Of a stretch of DNA of 64,000 bases, positions 35,398 through 47,313 are shown piece by piece. The position numbers and the translations under genes were made by a program. The number at the start of each line of letters is the position of its first letter. The first letter of the stretch is position 1. Source of the stretch: Cryptomeria japonica (Eukaryota; Streptophyta; Pinopsida; Cupressales; Cupressaceae). The stretch spans positions 151,797,048 through 151,861,047 of the forward strand of contig NC_081407.1 of assembly GCF_030272615.1 (NCBI RefSeq). Reading direction: 5' to 3'. Below the pieces are notes generated by a model. That model saw nothing but the letters and a program-made list of their open reading frames with translations, had not been told where the DNA came from and searched no databases.

Positions 35398-37222
35398 TTA
35401 GTTGATCTTATGTAGGGGTTTGACCCCTAATTTACCTCTGAGGTACTCAAAGGTTGTCTTCGGCAAAGGTTTAGTGAAGATGTCTGCTAACTGCTCTTTG
35501 CTTGTCATATATTCCATTCTGACTTGCTTCTCTTGTACTCTTTACCTCATAAAGTGAGATTTCAGTTCTATTTGCTTTGTCCTTGCATGTAACACAAGAT
35601 TTTTTGAAATATTAATAGCACTACTATTGTCACAATAAATAATCATTGGTTCAGAAAAATCTTGCTTGAAACCTTCCAACACATGTCTCATCCAGATTGC
35701 CTGTGTACAATTCATAGATGCTACAACATATTCTTCTTTAGCTGTTGACTGTGATACACATGTTTGCTTTTTACTTGTCCAAGAAACCAATCTACCTCTA
35801 AGAAGAAAGTCTCCACCGGTAGTGCTTTTCCAATCATCAACATTGCCTGCCCAATCTACATCAGCAAACAATTTGAAACAAAATTCATCTTTATAAGGAT
35901 ACCATAAGCCATAATCCATTGTGCCTTTCAGATATCTGAATATCCTTTTCACCACTACCAAGTGAGTCTCCTTGGTATCTTTCTAAAATCTAACAACCAA
36001 TCCAACATGTGCAATATCCATTCTATTGTGAACAACATAATGCAACTTACCAATCATGGACCTCTATTCCTTTTCATCTATAAAGGGTGAATCATCATGT
36101 TTAGACAACTTACAACCTGTCACCATTGGAGTAACAACTGGTTTTCAATCTTTCATTGCAAAAAATTTCAATACTTCTTTTACATATTTAGTCTAACATA
36201 TAAATATTCCAGCATCTAGCTGCTGGACTTGCAACCCAATGAAAAATTTAATCTCACCAATAAGAGAAATTTCAAATTCTTTCTTCATTTCCTCAGCAAA
36301 AGCCATACATAAATCATCATCACCACCAAAAATTATATCATCAACAAAATCTCCTACTATCAACATTTTGTCTCCTTCGATTTTTAAATATATGTTATTG
36401 TTATCATCAACAAAAACTCTTGCTATTGGTCTCATTAGATTTCTCAGAGAATTCATCAACCTTGACATTTACACTTTCAACTATTTTCTTAGTTCTCTTG
36501 TTATAACATTTGAATGCTTTACTCTTGGTAGAGTATCCAATAAATATCCCTTCATCACAATTAGCATCAAATTTTCTTGTAACATCATCTCTCTTAATAA
36601 AATATTTACTCCCAAAAATTTTAAAGTAGCTAACATTAGGATTCTTACCATTCCAAAGTTCATAAGGTGTTCTATCATTACCTTTCTTGACAAGTACCCG
36701 AATTAAAGTATAAATAGTTGTACTAATTGCTTCCCTCCAAAATATCTTAGGTATTGCACCTTGTATCAACATTGTTCTAGCAGCTTCCACAATTGTCATG
36801 TTCCTTCTCTCAGCAATTTCATTTTGTTGTGGAGTTTTGGGTGCTGACATTTGCCTCTTGATTCCCTGTTCATCACAAAACTTCACAAATGCATCAAAAG
36901 TGAACTCACCTCCTCAGTCAGATATCAGACATTTCAAAATCCTCCCAGTTTCCTTTTCAACTAAAGCTTTAAATGCCTTGAATTTACTGAAGGCCTCATA
37001 CTTGTCTATCAGAAAAGTTACCCACATCATCTTTGAAAAATTATCAGTAAAATTCATAAAGTATTTATCACCATAATAGCTTTTAGTCCTCATAGGACCA
37101 CATAGATTAGTGTGAACTAGATCAAGGATATGTACTGAAGAAAAAATTTTACTCTTAAAAGATATAGAAGTCATCTTACCCATCTGACAGTCCTTACACA
37201 ACACATTGTCCGGTTTCACCAG
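35398..37222 (-). pseudogene. B1 pol remains: integrase and RT C-terminal/RNase H, internally deleted
   Basis: From the 5' side on minus: GAG-pre-integrase tail (KPDNVLCKDCQMGK); integrase core (LVHTNLCGPM, KTPQQNEIAERRNMT with the catalytic Glu region, YELWNGKNPNVSYFKIFGSK); then near 36420-36470 an abrupt join to the reverse transcriptase active-site region [13 protein letters not shown], followed by RNase H (FADVDWAGNVDDWKST, QSTAKEEYVVA, IIYCDNSSAINISKN, ADIFTKPLPKTTFEYLRGKL) with a stop at 35398-35400. About 150-200 residues of RT including the finger/palm N-terminus are absent. A TGA sits in the integrase where Arg is usual (SD-stop-GGEF). Confidence 0.88.
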
Positions 37223-37626
37223 CTTGAACTTATGCCCACCTTATCGCTTATCCAAATTTTTCGCTTGCTGAACTTTTTTGCAAATGAAAAGGCAAATGTG
37301 ACTTATACACTCGTCAATTAAGGCTAATTGACTAATTTTTTGTGACAAGCCGACACAAGCAAATTTTGCCTGCTTTATGCAAAGTCCAATGCAAATATAG
37401 GATAGAGGGGGCCCCAAAATAGGGCAAGGAAAAGGGTGCCATGCCCCCATCCTGCCCTTGTCTCAGGATAGGAAGCAAGTTCAGCCAGTGCAGAGGGAAA
37501 AACAAGTGCGGTTTTTGGGGGTTGATCAAGTCTCGGGTCTCCAATCAAGCTTGGGGATTCAAATTTCCAATTTGAAGACCCCAATGTGGTCGCAAATTGC
37601 AAGGGCCGCAATTTTATGACACTACA
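37223..37626 (-). repeat. G2 3' LTR, truncated
   Basis: Matches the outer 404 bp of 43332-44524 (from CTTATGCCCNCCTTATC to GACACTACA on plus). The polypurine tract complement TTCAACCCCCACTTT follows at 37627. Confidence 0.85.
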
Positions 37627-38361
37627 TTCAACCCCCACTTTAACGGGAGTATAAGCATACCCCAATATTGTTGATAAAGTAAAAGGAAACAAGATTGAAA
37701 GACTTCTACCACATCAAGGAGGGAAGATGCACCAAGCCCCTAGTGGACTAAGGATCTTACGACATCGATTAATAAATTAAAAGGGAAGATCGAGAAGGGA
37801 AAACCATGACTACAAGTAGCACTATGAGTAACGAAAAAGATACCAAAATTATAAAGCCAATTTCACTAAATAATTTTAAGTATCAAAAAAGAAAATATGA
37901 GCGGAGTGTATGCCCCCATGTTAAAGCAATCATGCACACCTTATCGGGAGAGATTGCTTTAAGGTAGGATACACTTGAGAGAGAGAGAGAGAAGAGAGGG
38001 AGCACGTTATCGCAAGGATTTATCCCCCAGTCGAGGAATAAACCCAAGGATAATGAACATAAAACATGAGGTAGTTTCACTTTCCTCGAGGTTAGTATGT
38101 TGTATGATAACTTTTGTATATCATATATGTATATGTGCATATAATAATTGTCATTCCCCAAAGAAAGGACACTACCTTGGAAGAAAGGGAATAGAGGATG
38201 TCTTTTGAGTCAACATGAAAAGAGACCAAATGAGATCTCAATGCTTTGTATTGTCCTCAAGTAGACATTGAGGGAAAAATAGAAGAATGGGGATACACAT
38301 AAAAGAATAGTCACAAAGAGCAAGAGAGGAGAGAGAGAACACATCTATAGTGCTAATATTG

Positions 38362-41300
38362 CTAATCTAGTATGACATCCACCTCCTGATCTTGCTGGTC
38401 ACTATTTCGGGAAGGTGAGCAACATGCCAGAGGAGCGATGCCAAACACAATAGATGGAGATAACACAAGATCTAAAAAAGGACTACGCCAATGGGCTAAA
38501 TCACTTTGTTTGATTCTAGGAGCTGGGATTAGGGTTTTTGAAAATTCAGTTGATAAATGCTTGTCCACATCAACATATTCATAATCAATATAAGAAGAAT
38601 TAGGAGTTGTATTTCCATCATGAATAACATTTTCACTCATTTCTTCATCAAGATTTATAGAAAGAGGATCACAAACATGAATAGGAGTTAAACCATCACA
38701 TGTTTTGTGCAACTTATGATTTGGAGATGTAGGTTCAACATCTTGCTTATGAGAAAATGAAATTTTATCAGCTATTGGAGTCTTGGGAGATTGAATGGTT
38801 TGAGGATCAACTTCATGAAATCGAGCACGATGCCTTCGTCGGTGGTCTCTCACACAACAATTTCTTCGAGTCTTAGCGAAAGATTGAGAAGGAGGAGGAA
38901 TATTTATGAAAGGAGGAACAAAACCGTCTTTGATAGTTGGAGGTTTAGGTTGAGATCTTTTAGGTTGGATAAGAGGAGAGGCTAGCCTCTTCTCTCTATA
39001 AGAGAAAGGAGGTGGAACTATGCCATATAAAGGAGGAATGTTTGGTGTAGGAAGGAGACCGGGTCCATCATGGGGAGGTGGTACAGATCTAACCTTAGGA
39101 GGAATATTTTTGTTCTTCTTAGGGGAAGGCATAGTCACATCCATAGGAATAGGTTGAGGATTTTCCTTAGGAGGAAGATTAGTCCTATCTGTTAGGGGAA
39201 GGATTTCATCTTCAAGAAGGATGGGAATGTCAAGTGTTGGGGATCTAGGTTGACTCAAGGATAAGATAATATCTTTCTTCCATTTTTTATAAGATTGGAA
39301 AAGAGCATCACTCCTTTGTGGAAGAGATTGAAATTGCTTAGGCCAAAAGAGATCAATAGGAACACTAGGGTTTCTTTCACATGGGCAAAATAAGCTATGG
39401 TTCATGGTTATGATTTCTCCATTATGGGGAAATTTCAAACACTTATGAATTGGAGAAGCAATAGCCTTCATGGAAGATAGCCAAGGGTAGCCCAACTTCA
39501 CATGGAATTGTTTGGAAGAAAGAATGATAGAAAAGGTAACATCCATAGAATTAGTGTGAAATTCAATAGGAAGGGTGATAGAACCAATGGTAGGACAAGA
39601 GAAACCATCAAATAACTTCACAACCACATTAGAGTCATCATAGATCAATTTATGCAATTGTAAAGTGAAGAGATACTCCTCAATGATGATATTAATCATG
39701 CGAGTGGGATCAACAAGAGCACCGTGGAAAGGTATGTTTTTAACCTTTGCAACTATGTATAAAGGCCCATCGAGTTCCCTAATGGTCTCACTAGGGTTGA
39801 ATGTAGTACAAGGATCCTTAGGTGTCTTGTGTTTCTCTATCATGTTCACCAAATTTAGAGTTGTGGTAGTAAGATCAAAAGGAGATAAACATGTATGTTC
39901 AGTCTCAACCACGTTAGAGGTATGAGAAGGAAAAGGATTAGTGAAAATCTTAAGATTTTAATTAGGAGGAGATACTAATTTGTTTCCCTTATCATTCACA
40001 CCTGCCACAGATATAGTATTATTATCAATCAAATCTTGAATCTTACTTTTCAATGCAAAACATTTCTTAGTATCATGACCAGGCTGGCGATGAAATTGAT
40101 AAAAGGAATTGGTATCAAAATAAGGGGATGCAAGATTAGCTGGGTCAACTGGTTTGATAGGAGGAAGTTTGATCACATTTCTTTGTAATAACTGAGACAT
40201 AGTACTGTTGGCATTATAACAGACAAGGAGAGATTGTTGGCATTTCAATAAGGATATTGAGAAGGTTGTTGATGATTATGGATATAACTGATTAAGGATG
40301 TTTATTGTCTTAATATTATTATTTTGTCATTGATGTCAAGAAATTGATTTTCTAATTCAATATGATGTTGCCATATCTTGAGAAGTATGATTTGATGAGT
40401 ATAAAGATGTCGATAAAAGACACAGAAAGAATATGATGAATAAGGGGAGGAATGAGTTATTCAATGGGCAACTATTACCGAGTTAGACAATGATGAGATC
40501 ATGATGTTTAGATTGTTTTGATATCATACATATGTTATTGATTGTAAGGTTAATACTATACTATGTTTCTGAGCAAAGAACCTAGTCGGTAAACCCTAAG
40601 GAACCTAGTCAATAAACCCTAAGGTTATCGCTATCGGTTAATGAAGGCAGAATGTCTACTGAGTGAAGTTTAGTATTTACCGAGTTGCAACCGAGTAGTA
40701 ATAGAATGCATTGAATGAATAAAAGCATTATTTAATGAAGGAAGCTGATGAGATGGCTCTAGCTATGATTAAATGATTGGTATACCGTGAATGAAGTTTA
40801 TTTAAGAATCTATGGCAAAGGAAAATCGGTAGGAAGATCTACAGCTCAGATTGAACCACAATACCCTAGCACAAGTTCCAAGAAATGTATGCAAGTTCCA
40901 AGGAGGGGTAAAACATTTTCAGATCGAAGGATACATTGAACCTAGCCAAGTTTGAAGATCTGATGGCTATGATTGATCATGGGAAATGTGATCAAGGAGA
41001 TTAATCGGTTGGCGAATTGTTTATAAATAAGGAACTGTTGATAAACAATGCATGTGGGCAAGTGTATGCATAGGGATGCTACATAGTGATTACTAAGCAC
41101 TGAAGCTTGAAGACCTGTTTGAATAACAGAGTATAGAGCCCAGCAGATGGACAAGATTAGTCCTATTGTATTAAGCAAATAAGAATCTGCTTTAGCATTT
41201 TAGATGTGAAGTTGCAGATAGATTTTTATTACTGTTATTTTCTGAAGTGACAGAAAATCTCTTAACCGAGTGGACTTAACAGTCTTATTTGTAAAACCCT

Positions 41301-42993
41301 CTAGCAAGGTGACATTCTGATTGAGTGTTTGAAATCCTTTAACAAGGTCACTTCTAACAAGGTGAAGATCCTAACAGATCTGAGGGAAATCCCTTAACCG
41401 GGTCACATCTAGCAATGTGTTTGTAATCTTTAACAGGATTTTCTTTTAACCGAGCATACTCTAGAAGAGTATATTTCTTAGTGGGTTCGAAATCCCACAG
41501 TGGTTTTTCCCTATTTGGGTTTCCACGTTAAATCTGGTGTTATGAGTATTATGATGTTTATATGATTTTGAGTTTGTATGTTTAGTAGTTTTGGTTATAT
41601 TGCTGAAGTATATGTTACCAAGGTTGAATCTGTTGTTTTTATGGAAGATTAAGTTTGTATGATTCACCCCCCCCCCTCTCATCTTATTAGCTTGGCATCT
41701 CTACTTAACATTAAGTATCAGAACTATCAAGTACTATGTAAATATTCATTCAAAGGAGTAAATTATCTTTCTCTTTTAAAGAATTTAGAAATAGGAGGCA
41801 CACCTGTTGTAGCATTCACATTGTTGTTATTTATTGCATCATTGAAATTGATGAAGCATTTTTTTGGTTTGAACTTAACAAACGGTTGTTGAATACTCTC
41901 TCCCTTATCACTTGGAGCCATAGGAGTAGATTGCTCCATTTGACTCACAACCAGTTGATAATTGTGGAGTGTTGTGCACAACTAGGGAAAGGAAGTAAAC
42001 TCAGACAAAAGAAGCTTTTCCCTAATATCTTTTTGCAAATTAGAAATGAAAATTCTTTGAATATCTTTATCAGGTACAAGAAAAGAAATTTGAGCACACA
42101 AATGCTTATATTACTAATGAAATTAGTCACTTTCTCTTTAACACCTTGTTTACAATGCATTAAATTCGTCAAAGTAATTGTAGGACCAATGTTGTTTTGA
42201 AATTGTTGAATGAAAGCATTTGCTAATTGTTGAAAAGAAGTGACAGAATAAGAAGGCAAAGAACAATACCATTGTAAAGCCTTATCTCTTAGTGTTCTTG
42301 TAAACAATTTTGCAAGCATCTTTGATCATAAGCAAAATCAGTACACAAGGTTTGAAATGTTTTAACATGTGTGAGAGGATCACCTTTTCCTTTATAGAGT
42401 TTCAATTGAGGGACCTCAACATGCTTAGGTTGGACAACTTTAACAATATCAAGGGAAAGTGGGCTCGCAACATCAAATGTGGGCACACTAAATTTGGATT
42501 GACTCATGGAAGCAATTTGTTGTTGTAAGGAAGACAGTTGAGCAAGATTCTTAATAGTTTCTTTAGTAGAAGAATTGATGTGAGATATGGTAGATTGAGA
42601 AGGTGGTGTGATGTTATTGAAGGAAGGAATAGATTGAGAATAAGGTGGTGGGACCTTATGATAAGTAGGCATAGGTGATGATTGAGTGGGAAATGGGAGA
42701 CTTAAAGGAGGAATAAAATTGTTGAATGGATTGCCCCCTTGTGTCACATTGATTGGTTGAGGGATAATAGAAATACTTATGGAAGACATACGTAAAGATG
42801 GAGGATTCAATGAAGAAGAGGGATTGTCCCCATGACCAATTGTTGTAGGAATGACATTTTGGGCTGATGTAGCCATGATGTTTGAAGTGAAAGTAGGAAT
42901 ACTAGCCATAGGAGTGGTCAAAGGAATAGAAGAATTGATTTGATTTGAAGGTTGTGAATAACCTAAGTTCTCAGCACAACTCTTTATAGGCAT
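38362..42993 (-). pseudogene. G2 gag/retropepsin-like polyprotein, broken by F
   Basis: Three open pieces on minus: 42289-42993 (gag, with PTFTSNIMATSAQN and KLYKGKGDPLTHVKTFQTLC), 41945-42319 (the gypsy-gag block DKALQWYCSLPSYSVTSFQQL), and after insertion F the CCHC-like YQFHRQPGHDTKKCFALKSK (39958-40248), then 38362-39912 with LYIVAKVKNIPFHGALVDPT, KLFDGFSCPTIGSITLP and FHVKLGYPWLSSM. That is retropepsin topology, but the active-site D-[ST]-G is D-P-T. A Pro-rich tail follows (PPPHDGPGLLPTPNIPPL) and it ends EVDVILD. About 1030 codons. The gag N-terminus present in G3 is missing. It is noteworthy that the 516-codon piece is still open. Confidence 0.8.
40206..41729 (+). mobile_element. F: single-LTR insertion with PPT-like and PBS-like flanks, inside G2
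   Basis: Flanked by perfect AGTAC duplications (40201-40205, 41730-41734) in the G2 gag frame. The core LTR, TGTTGGCATTTC (40235) to CTACTTAACA (41710), is preceded inside the duplication by 29 bp including a polypurine-like AGACAAGGAGAGAT and followed by 19 bp TTAAGTATCAGAACTATCA, which resembles TTGGTATCAGAGC. Near its end is GATTCACCCCCCCCCCTCTC, the same C-run element as in D and the other LTRs, and GTTA/TAAC motifs lie at about 41270-41460. A plus-strand copia-type LTR. Confidence 0.75.
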
Positions 42994-43312
42994 GACAAAC
43001 CCTAATTTGAAGGTTGTTTGTTAATTGTCAAAACCCTAATTTTTAAAAATCATCTTGAAATTGTGCAAAAATTGAATTTCCATTTAATTTTCAGATTTGT
43101 GACTATTTTCAGACTTATCTTCTGTCCTACAATTCAAATTTTTAATAACAAGCAATTTTAAGATCTAAGACAATAACAAGCAATTTTTACTAAATATAAG
43201 TTCAATTTCAATTCTAAAAACTAGGCTTTTGATTGAATTAACCACTAAGTTTGCAGAAAAATTAAACTTGTAAATAAAAAATTTGCAATGATTCTTAGAA
43301 TAAAGCATGCAA

Positions 43313-43331
43313 GACATCAGGTTCACCAAAA
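43313..43331 (-). other. G2 primer binding site (non-Met tRNA)
   Basis: On minus: TTTTGGTGAACCTGATGTC, starting directly at the LTR end. G3 has TTTTGGTGAACCCGACATC. The TGG start fits a tRNA 3' CCA end, and the sequence differs from the Met-tRNA site of the copia families. I cannot name the tRNA. Confidence 0.6.
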
Positions 43332-44524
43332 TGTAATGGTGAAAAAAAGGTGAATGATGGAGAAATCAAGAGGAAATTTTTCCTTCCCTCCGAGGAGAGA
43401 TGAAAGTTTCACTGTGGATTTCCCTTCAAACACTTTATCCATATTACATTTAAAAGATGGGGAAATTCACTATATCCAATCTCTCAAGGAAGAGATTGAA
43501 TACTAAATGAATTGATAATAGGATAGAAATGACAAGCTAACCCCTCTTTTAGAATAGAAAATGATCAAATTATGTGTTATAAGACTAAGTGTAAAAGTAG
43601 CAAAGAACTGATTATCACTCAAGATAGAAGCATGAGATGAAGATGTGCACCTAGATCTAGCTATAATATGTTGAGACGAAGCTGCCCTGTGAATTTGAGG
43701 AAAAGTTGTCAGGACCATGCTAAAAGTGTCCATAGTTCTCCGAAAAATCCGTGAAACGAAAAGGGTTTTTCTGCCTCTGCAAATGGAGTCTAAATCTACA
43801 AACATAGTTGCACACCTACAACCTACACACAAAAAATAGAGGAAAGGGGTTGGGATTGGGGGTTTTCCTTTAGGTCAAACCCCAATTTTGGAATTAACCA
43901 AATGATGAAAGAAAATACTTGCAAGTAAATGTAAATGAAAGACTCAAATGTAAGTCACCTCAAGGGAGGTTGTAGATAGAATGTAGGTAGATTTGCTTGT
44001 ATGGAATTGAATGTTGAAAGGGATCTCCTCTTCAATGGTAGAATCCTTGACTTGAATGCAACACCTAGCCTTGAAGGGAGACTTGAGAATGCTCAATGCT
44101 GGAAAGAAATGCTTGAATGCTTAAACTTATGCCCGCCTTATCCCTTAACCAACTTTTCTGCTTGTTGAAATTTTTTGCAAATGAGAGGGAAAATGTGACT
44201 TATATACTCATCAATTGGGGCTAATTGATTGATTTTTTTTTCACAGGCCGACACAGGGAAATTTTTCCTACTTTATGCAAAGTATAATGCGAAGATAGGA
44301 TAGAGGGGGGCCCAAAATAGGACAAGGACAAGGGCACCATGCCCCTATCCTTCCCTTGTCTCAAGATAGGAAGAAGGTTTAGGCAGTGCAAAGCATAGAA
44401 CAAGTGTGGCTTTCGGGGGTTGAGCAAGTCTCGAGTCTCTGATTAGGCTTGGGGATTCAAATCACCAACATGAAGACCCTAATGTGGTCGCAAATTGTAA
44501 GGGTCACAATTTTATGACACTACA
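43332..44524 (-). repeat. G2 5' LTR
   Basis: 1193 bp, TGTAATGGTG to GACACTACA on plus. A TATA-box candidate (TATATAAG on minus) is at 44199-44206. Full-length mate for the truncated 3' LTR. Confidence 0.87.
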
Positions 44525-44882
44525 TAACCATTCTCATCTCATCAAATTCACCCCTAAGACTTTCTTCCTTAGCCCTCTGTACATGTTCATTACCTCCATA
44601 AATCAAACCTAGTTTCTCTCATACTTCAAATGCAGTCTCTAATCCATGAACATCTATATACTTAGAGTCAGACAAAGTACTTACAATTGCTTCAAGTGCC
44701 TGGATGTTTTCTTGTTTCTCCTTAAGCTCATCAAATGTTAAAGGATTGGTAGTAGGAGCCACATACTTGTTTGTCACATGGTGCCAATACTGAGAACCCA
44801 TTCCTTTAATATATATATTCATCCCATCACTCCATATCCGGTAGTTGTCCTTGGTAAACTTGGGACCCTCCTTCTTCATCAT
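44525..44882 (-). pseudogene. B1 gag N-terminal fragment
   Basis: Minus strand from MMKKEGPKFTKDNYRIWSDG: the copia gag N-terminal 'YxxW' region, then HHVTNKYVAPTTNPLTFDEL, HGLETAFEV, a stop, and EKLGLIYGGNEHVQRAKEES in the same frame up to the G2 junction. The remainder of gag with its zinc knuckle and the protease is missing. It starts about 55 bp after the primer site at 44938-44949. Confidence 0.8.
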
Positions 44883-44937
44883 CTTTCTTAGGATATTTTC
44901 CTCAAGTTGTTAAGCTTCGGCACACAAAGGACCTAAT

Positions 44938-44949
44938 GCTCTGATACCA
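44938..44949 (-). other. B1 primer binding site
   Basis: Plus strand GCTCTGATACCA, minus TGGTATCAGAGC, two bases inside the LTR start TGATAACC at 44952. A perfect Met-tRNA-type site. Confidence 0.92.
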
Positions 44950-46106
44950 ATTGATAACCTGAGAGGATCCAGTTAATATTGAGAGGGAGGTGTATCAATA
45001 TTAACAATAATTCATTACTTAAACTTAAACTGATTAAATTTCACCAAATCAATCACAAACCAGTAATAAACTATTTACCAATACCGGTAATCATTGATAT
45101 CCAATTGTTAAACTGATTTATCATAATTTCTCATTAAGTATTCATCAGCATGCATAAACTGAAAGTAAATCAAAACAACACATCAAAAACATTCACCACA
45201 TGAACACCAAAATTTTCATGTGGATACCCAAATAGGGAAAAACCATGGTGGGAATTGGTACCCACAAAAATTGTGCACTCTTTCGGAATGTGCCTTGTTA
45301 GGAGCCTAGCCCGGTTAGGAGCTTACAATGATGCCTCGTTAGGAGAAGACCCTATTAGGAGTCACCCAGTTAAGGCATTGCTATGATGATCCCTATTAGG
45401 AGCTTTGCAATGTTAGAAGCAACCTCACAAGAGGATTTAAGACTTAGATGTTGAGCTACCCGGTTAAGGAATTTTGTCTGCTGCAACTATTAGGGAACAA
45501 TAGATGAATGATATGGAAATAGCACTAACTGCTTGCTTGTTCAAATCCAATTCGGCTCCAATCTGCTACACTCTTGTAGATACACCACACTGGTTTGGCT
45601 TCACACTCTTTACTCAAAATCATCGACACACCAAACATCAACTATATCGACCTAAATAACCTTTACATCTTAGTGGGTTACAAAACCATAATACTTACAA
45701 CATAGATCATCATAGATATTTACAACTCATTAAAAATCATCATATGGATCATTACAATCAATTACAGACATTGAATGATCATCGCACCTCGATCTAATAC
45801 AATTTTAAACCATTAGCTCATTTTCCTAAGTACTTCATGTTAGATAGCTTAGATAACCAAAGGACAACTGAGAGGGGGGGGGTGAATCAGTTGTCACCAA
45901 ATTATATAACGTTAAGCATTCAAATCCTTATTACCAGAACACATAAAATCAATACTGGAATGCATAAACCAAATACCAGAATAATTGTTATAACAATTAA
46001 ACATAAAGATAAATCACAAAATAGTTACCATCCATCCAGAACACATGACACCAAGATTTGTACATGGAAAACTTGGTAAAGGGAAAAACCACAGTGGGAA
46101 GCCTAT

Positions 46107-47294
46107 TGTAGTGTCATAAAATTGTGACCCTAGCAATTTATGACTGCATTAGGGTCCTCACGCATGGAAACTCAAATCTTCTAGCCCGATCAGAGACCAG
46201 AGAGTGATCGGCTTGCAAAACTAGCTTCTTCCTTGGCCTCTGCATCACCCCATCTGCATTCTACCTTGGAGAAAGGGGTAGGACAGGGGCGTGGTCCCCT
46301 TATCCTCCCAGGATAGGGGTGTGACACCCCTATCCCTGCCCTATTTTAGGGCAAGACCCTTCCTAGAGCATGCCTTGTGGGTTGTGCCTCAGGTGGGAAA
46401 CCTCCCCAATGTCGGCCCGTGACGAAATTCAATTCCTTCAAACATGTATTTAAGGGGGAATTCACTCTCTCATTTTCATAAGTTGGATAGGTCAAAGTTG
46501 AAGAGATTCAAGTTGCATAAGTGATCAAGCATTCAAGCATTCTCAAGTCTCTCTTGAAGGCTAGGTGTTGCATTCAAGTCGAGGATTCAACCAACGAAGA
46601 GGAGATCCCTTTCAACATTCAATTCCACATAAACATTTCTATCAAAATTGCTAATACAACCTCCCTTGAGGTCATTTACAATTCAGTCTTTCATTTACAT
46701 CTACTTGCAAGTACTTTCTTTCATTACTTGGTTAATTCCAAAACTGGGGTTTGACCTAAAGGCAAACCCCCAATCCCAACACATTTCCCTCTCTTTTCAG
46801 TGTGTAGGTTGCAAGTGCAAAACTATAATTTCAGATTCGGGCTTCATTTGCAAAGGTGGAAAAACCCTTTTCATTTCATATATTTTTTAGAGGACCATGT
46901 ACATTCCTGCCATGGTCCAGACAACTTTTTCGTCAAATTTGTAGGGTGACTTCATCTTGACATTTTACAGCCAAATCCAAGTGCACAGCTTCATCCCATA
47001 TTTCGATCACAAGTTATAATCGATTCTTTGTCACTTTTGTACTACATAATTCAATTAATTCCTTTCCATTTCAAACAAGGAAGAAGGGATCATCCTAACA
47101 TTCTCAATTCATTCAGAATTTAATCTATCATCTTTGTGTGGAGATTGAATCTAGTGAATTATCTCATCCCTTATCTTCCTAATGGAATGGTGAAAAGTGC
47201 TTGAAGGATAATCAATAGTGAAACTCTCATCTCTCTTTGAGGGAAAGGGTAGTTTTCCTCTTGATCTATCACTCACCATTTTCCGACCATTACA
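46107..47294 (+). repeat. G3 5' LTR
   Basis: 1188 bp, TGTAGTGTCATAAAATTG to CCGACCATTACA. A TATA-like TATTTAAGG is at 46447-46455. Two G-rich/C-rich repeat units lie at 46281-46343, one forming an inverted repeat with arms GGATAGGGGTG (46311-46321) and CACCCCTATCC (46325-46335). Confidence 0.9.
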
Positions 47295-47313
47295 TTTTGG
47301 TGAACCCGACATC
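47295..47313 (+). other. G3 primer binding site
   Basis: TTTTGGTGAACCCGACATC directly after the LTR end, the same type as in G2 and distinct from the Met-tRNA site of the copia families. Confidence 0.6.

Larger units (their letters stand above)
37223..44524 (-). mobile_element. G2: gypsy-like gag-protease-only LTR element nested in B1
   Basis: Minus strand: 5' LTR 43332-44524 (1193 bp), primer site 43313-43331, gag/protease ORF 38362-42993 (holding F), polypurine tract complement 37627-37641, and a 3' LTR cut to ~404 bp (37223-37626). The remaining 3' LTR piece ends inside B1 integrase-proximal coding, whereas the other side resumes in B1 gag, so the protease/late-gag part of B1 and ~790 bp of the LTR were lost together. 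No target duplication survives. No reverse transcriptase, RNase H or integrase trace is present in G2. Confidence 0.84.

Noticed and set aside
38362-39912. 516-codon open frame considered as a host extensin-like or Pro-rich gene
   Set aside because: It aligns block by block with the protease/tail region of G3 and lies between G2 gag and the polypurine tract.
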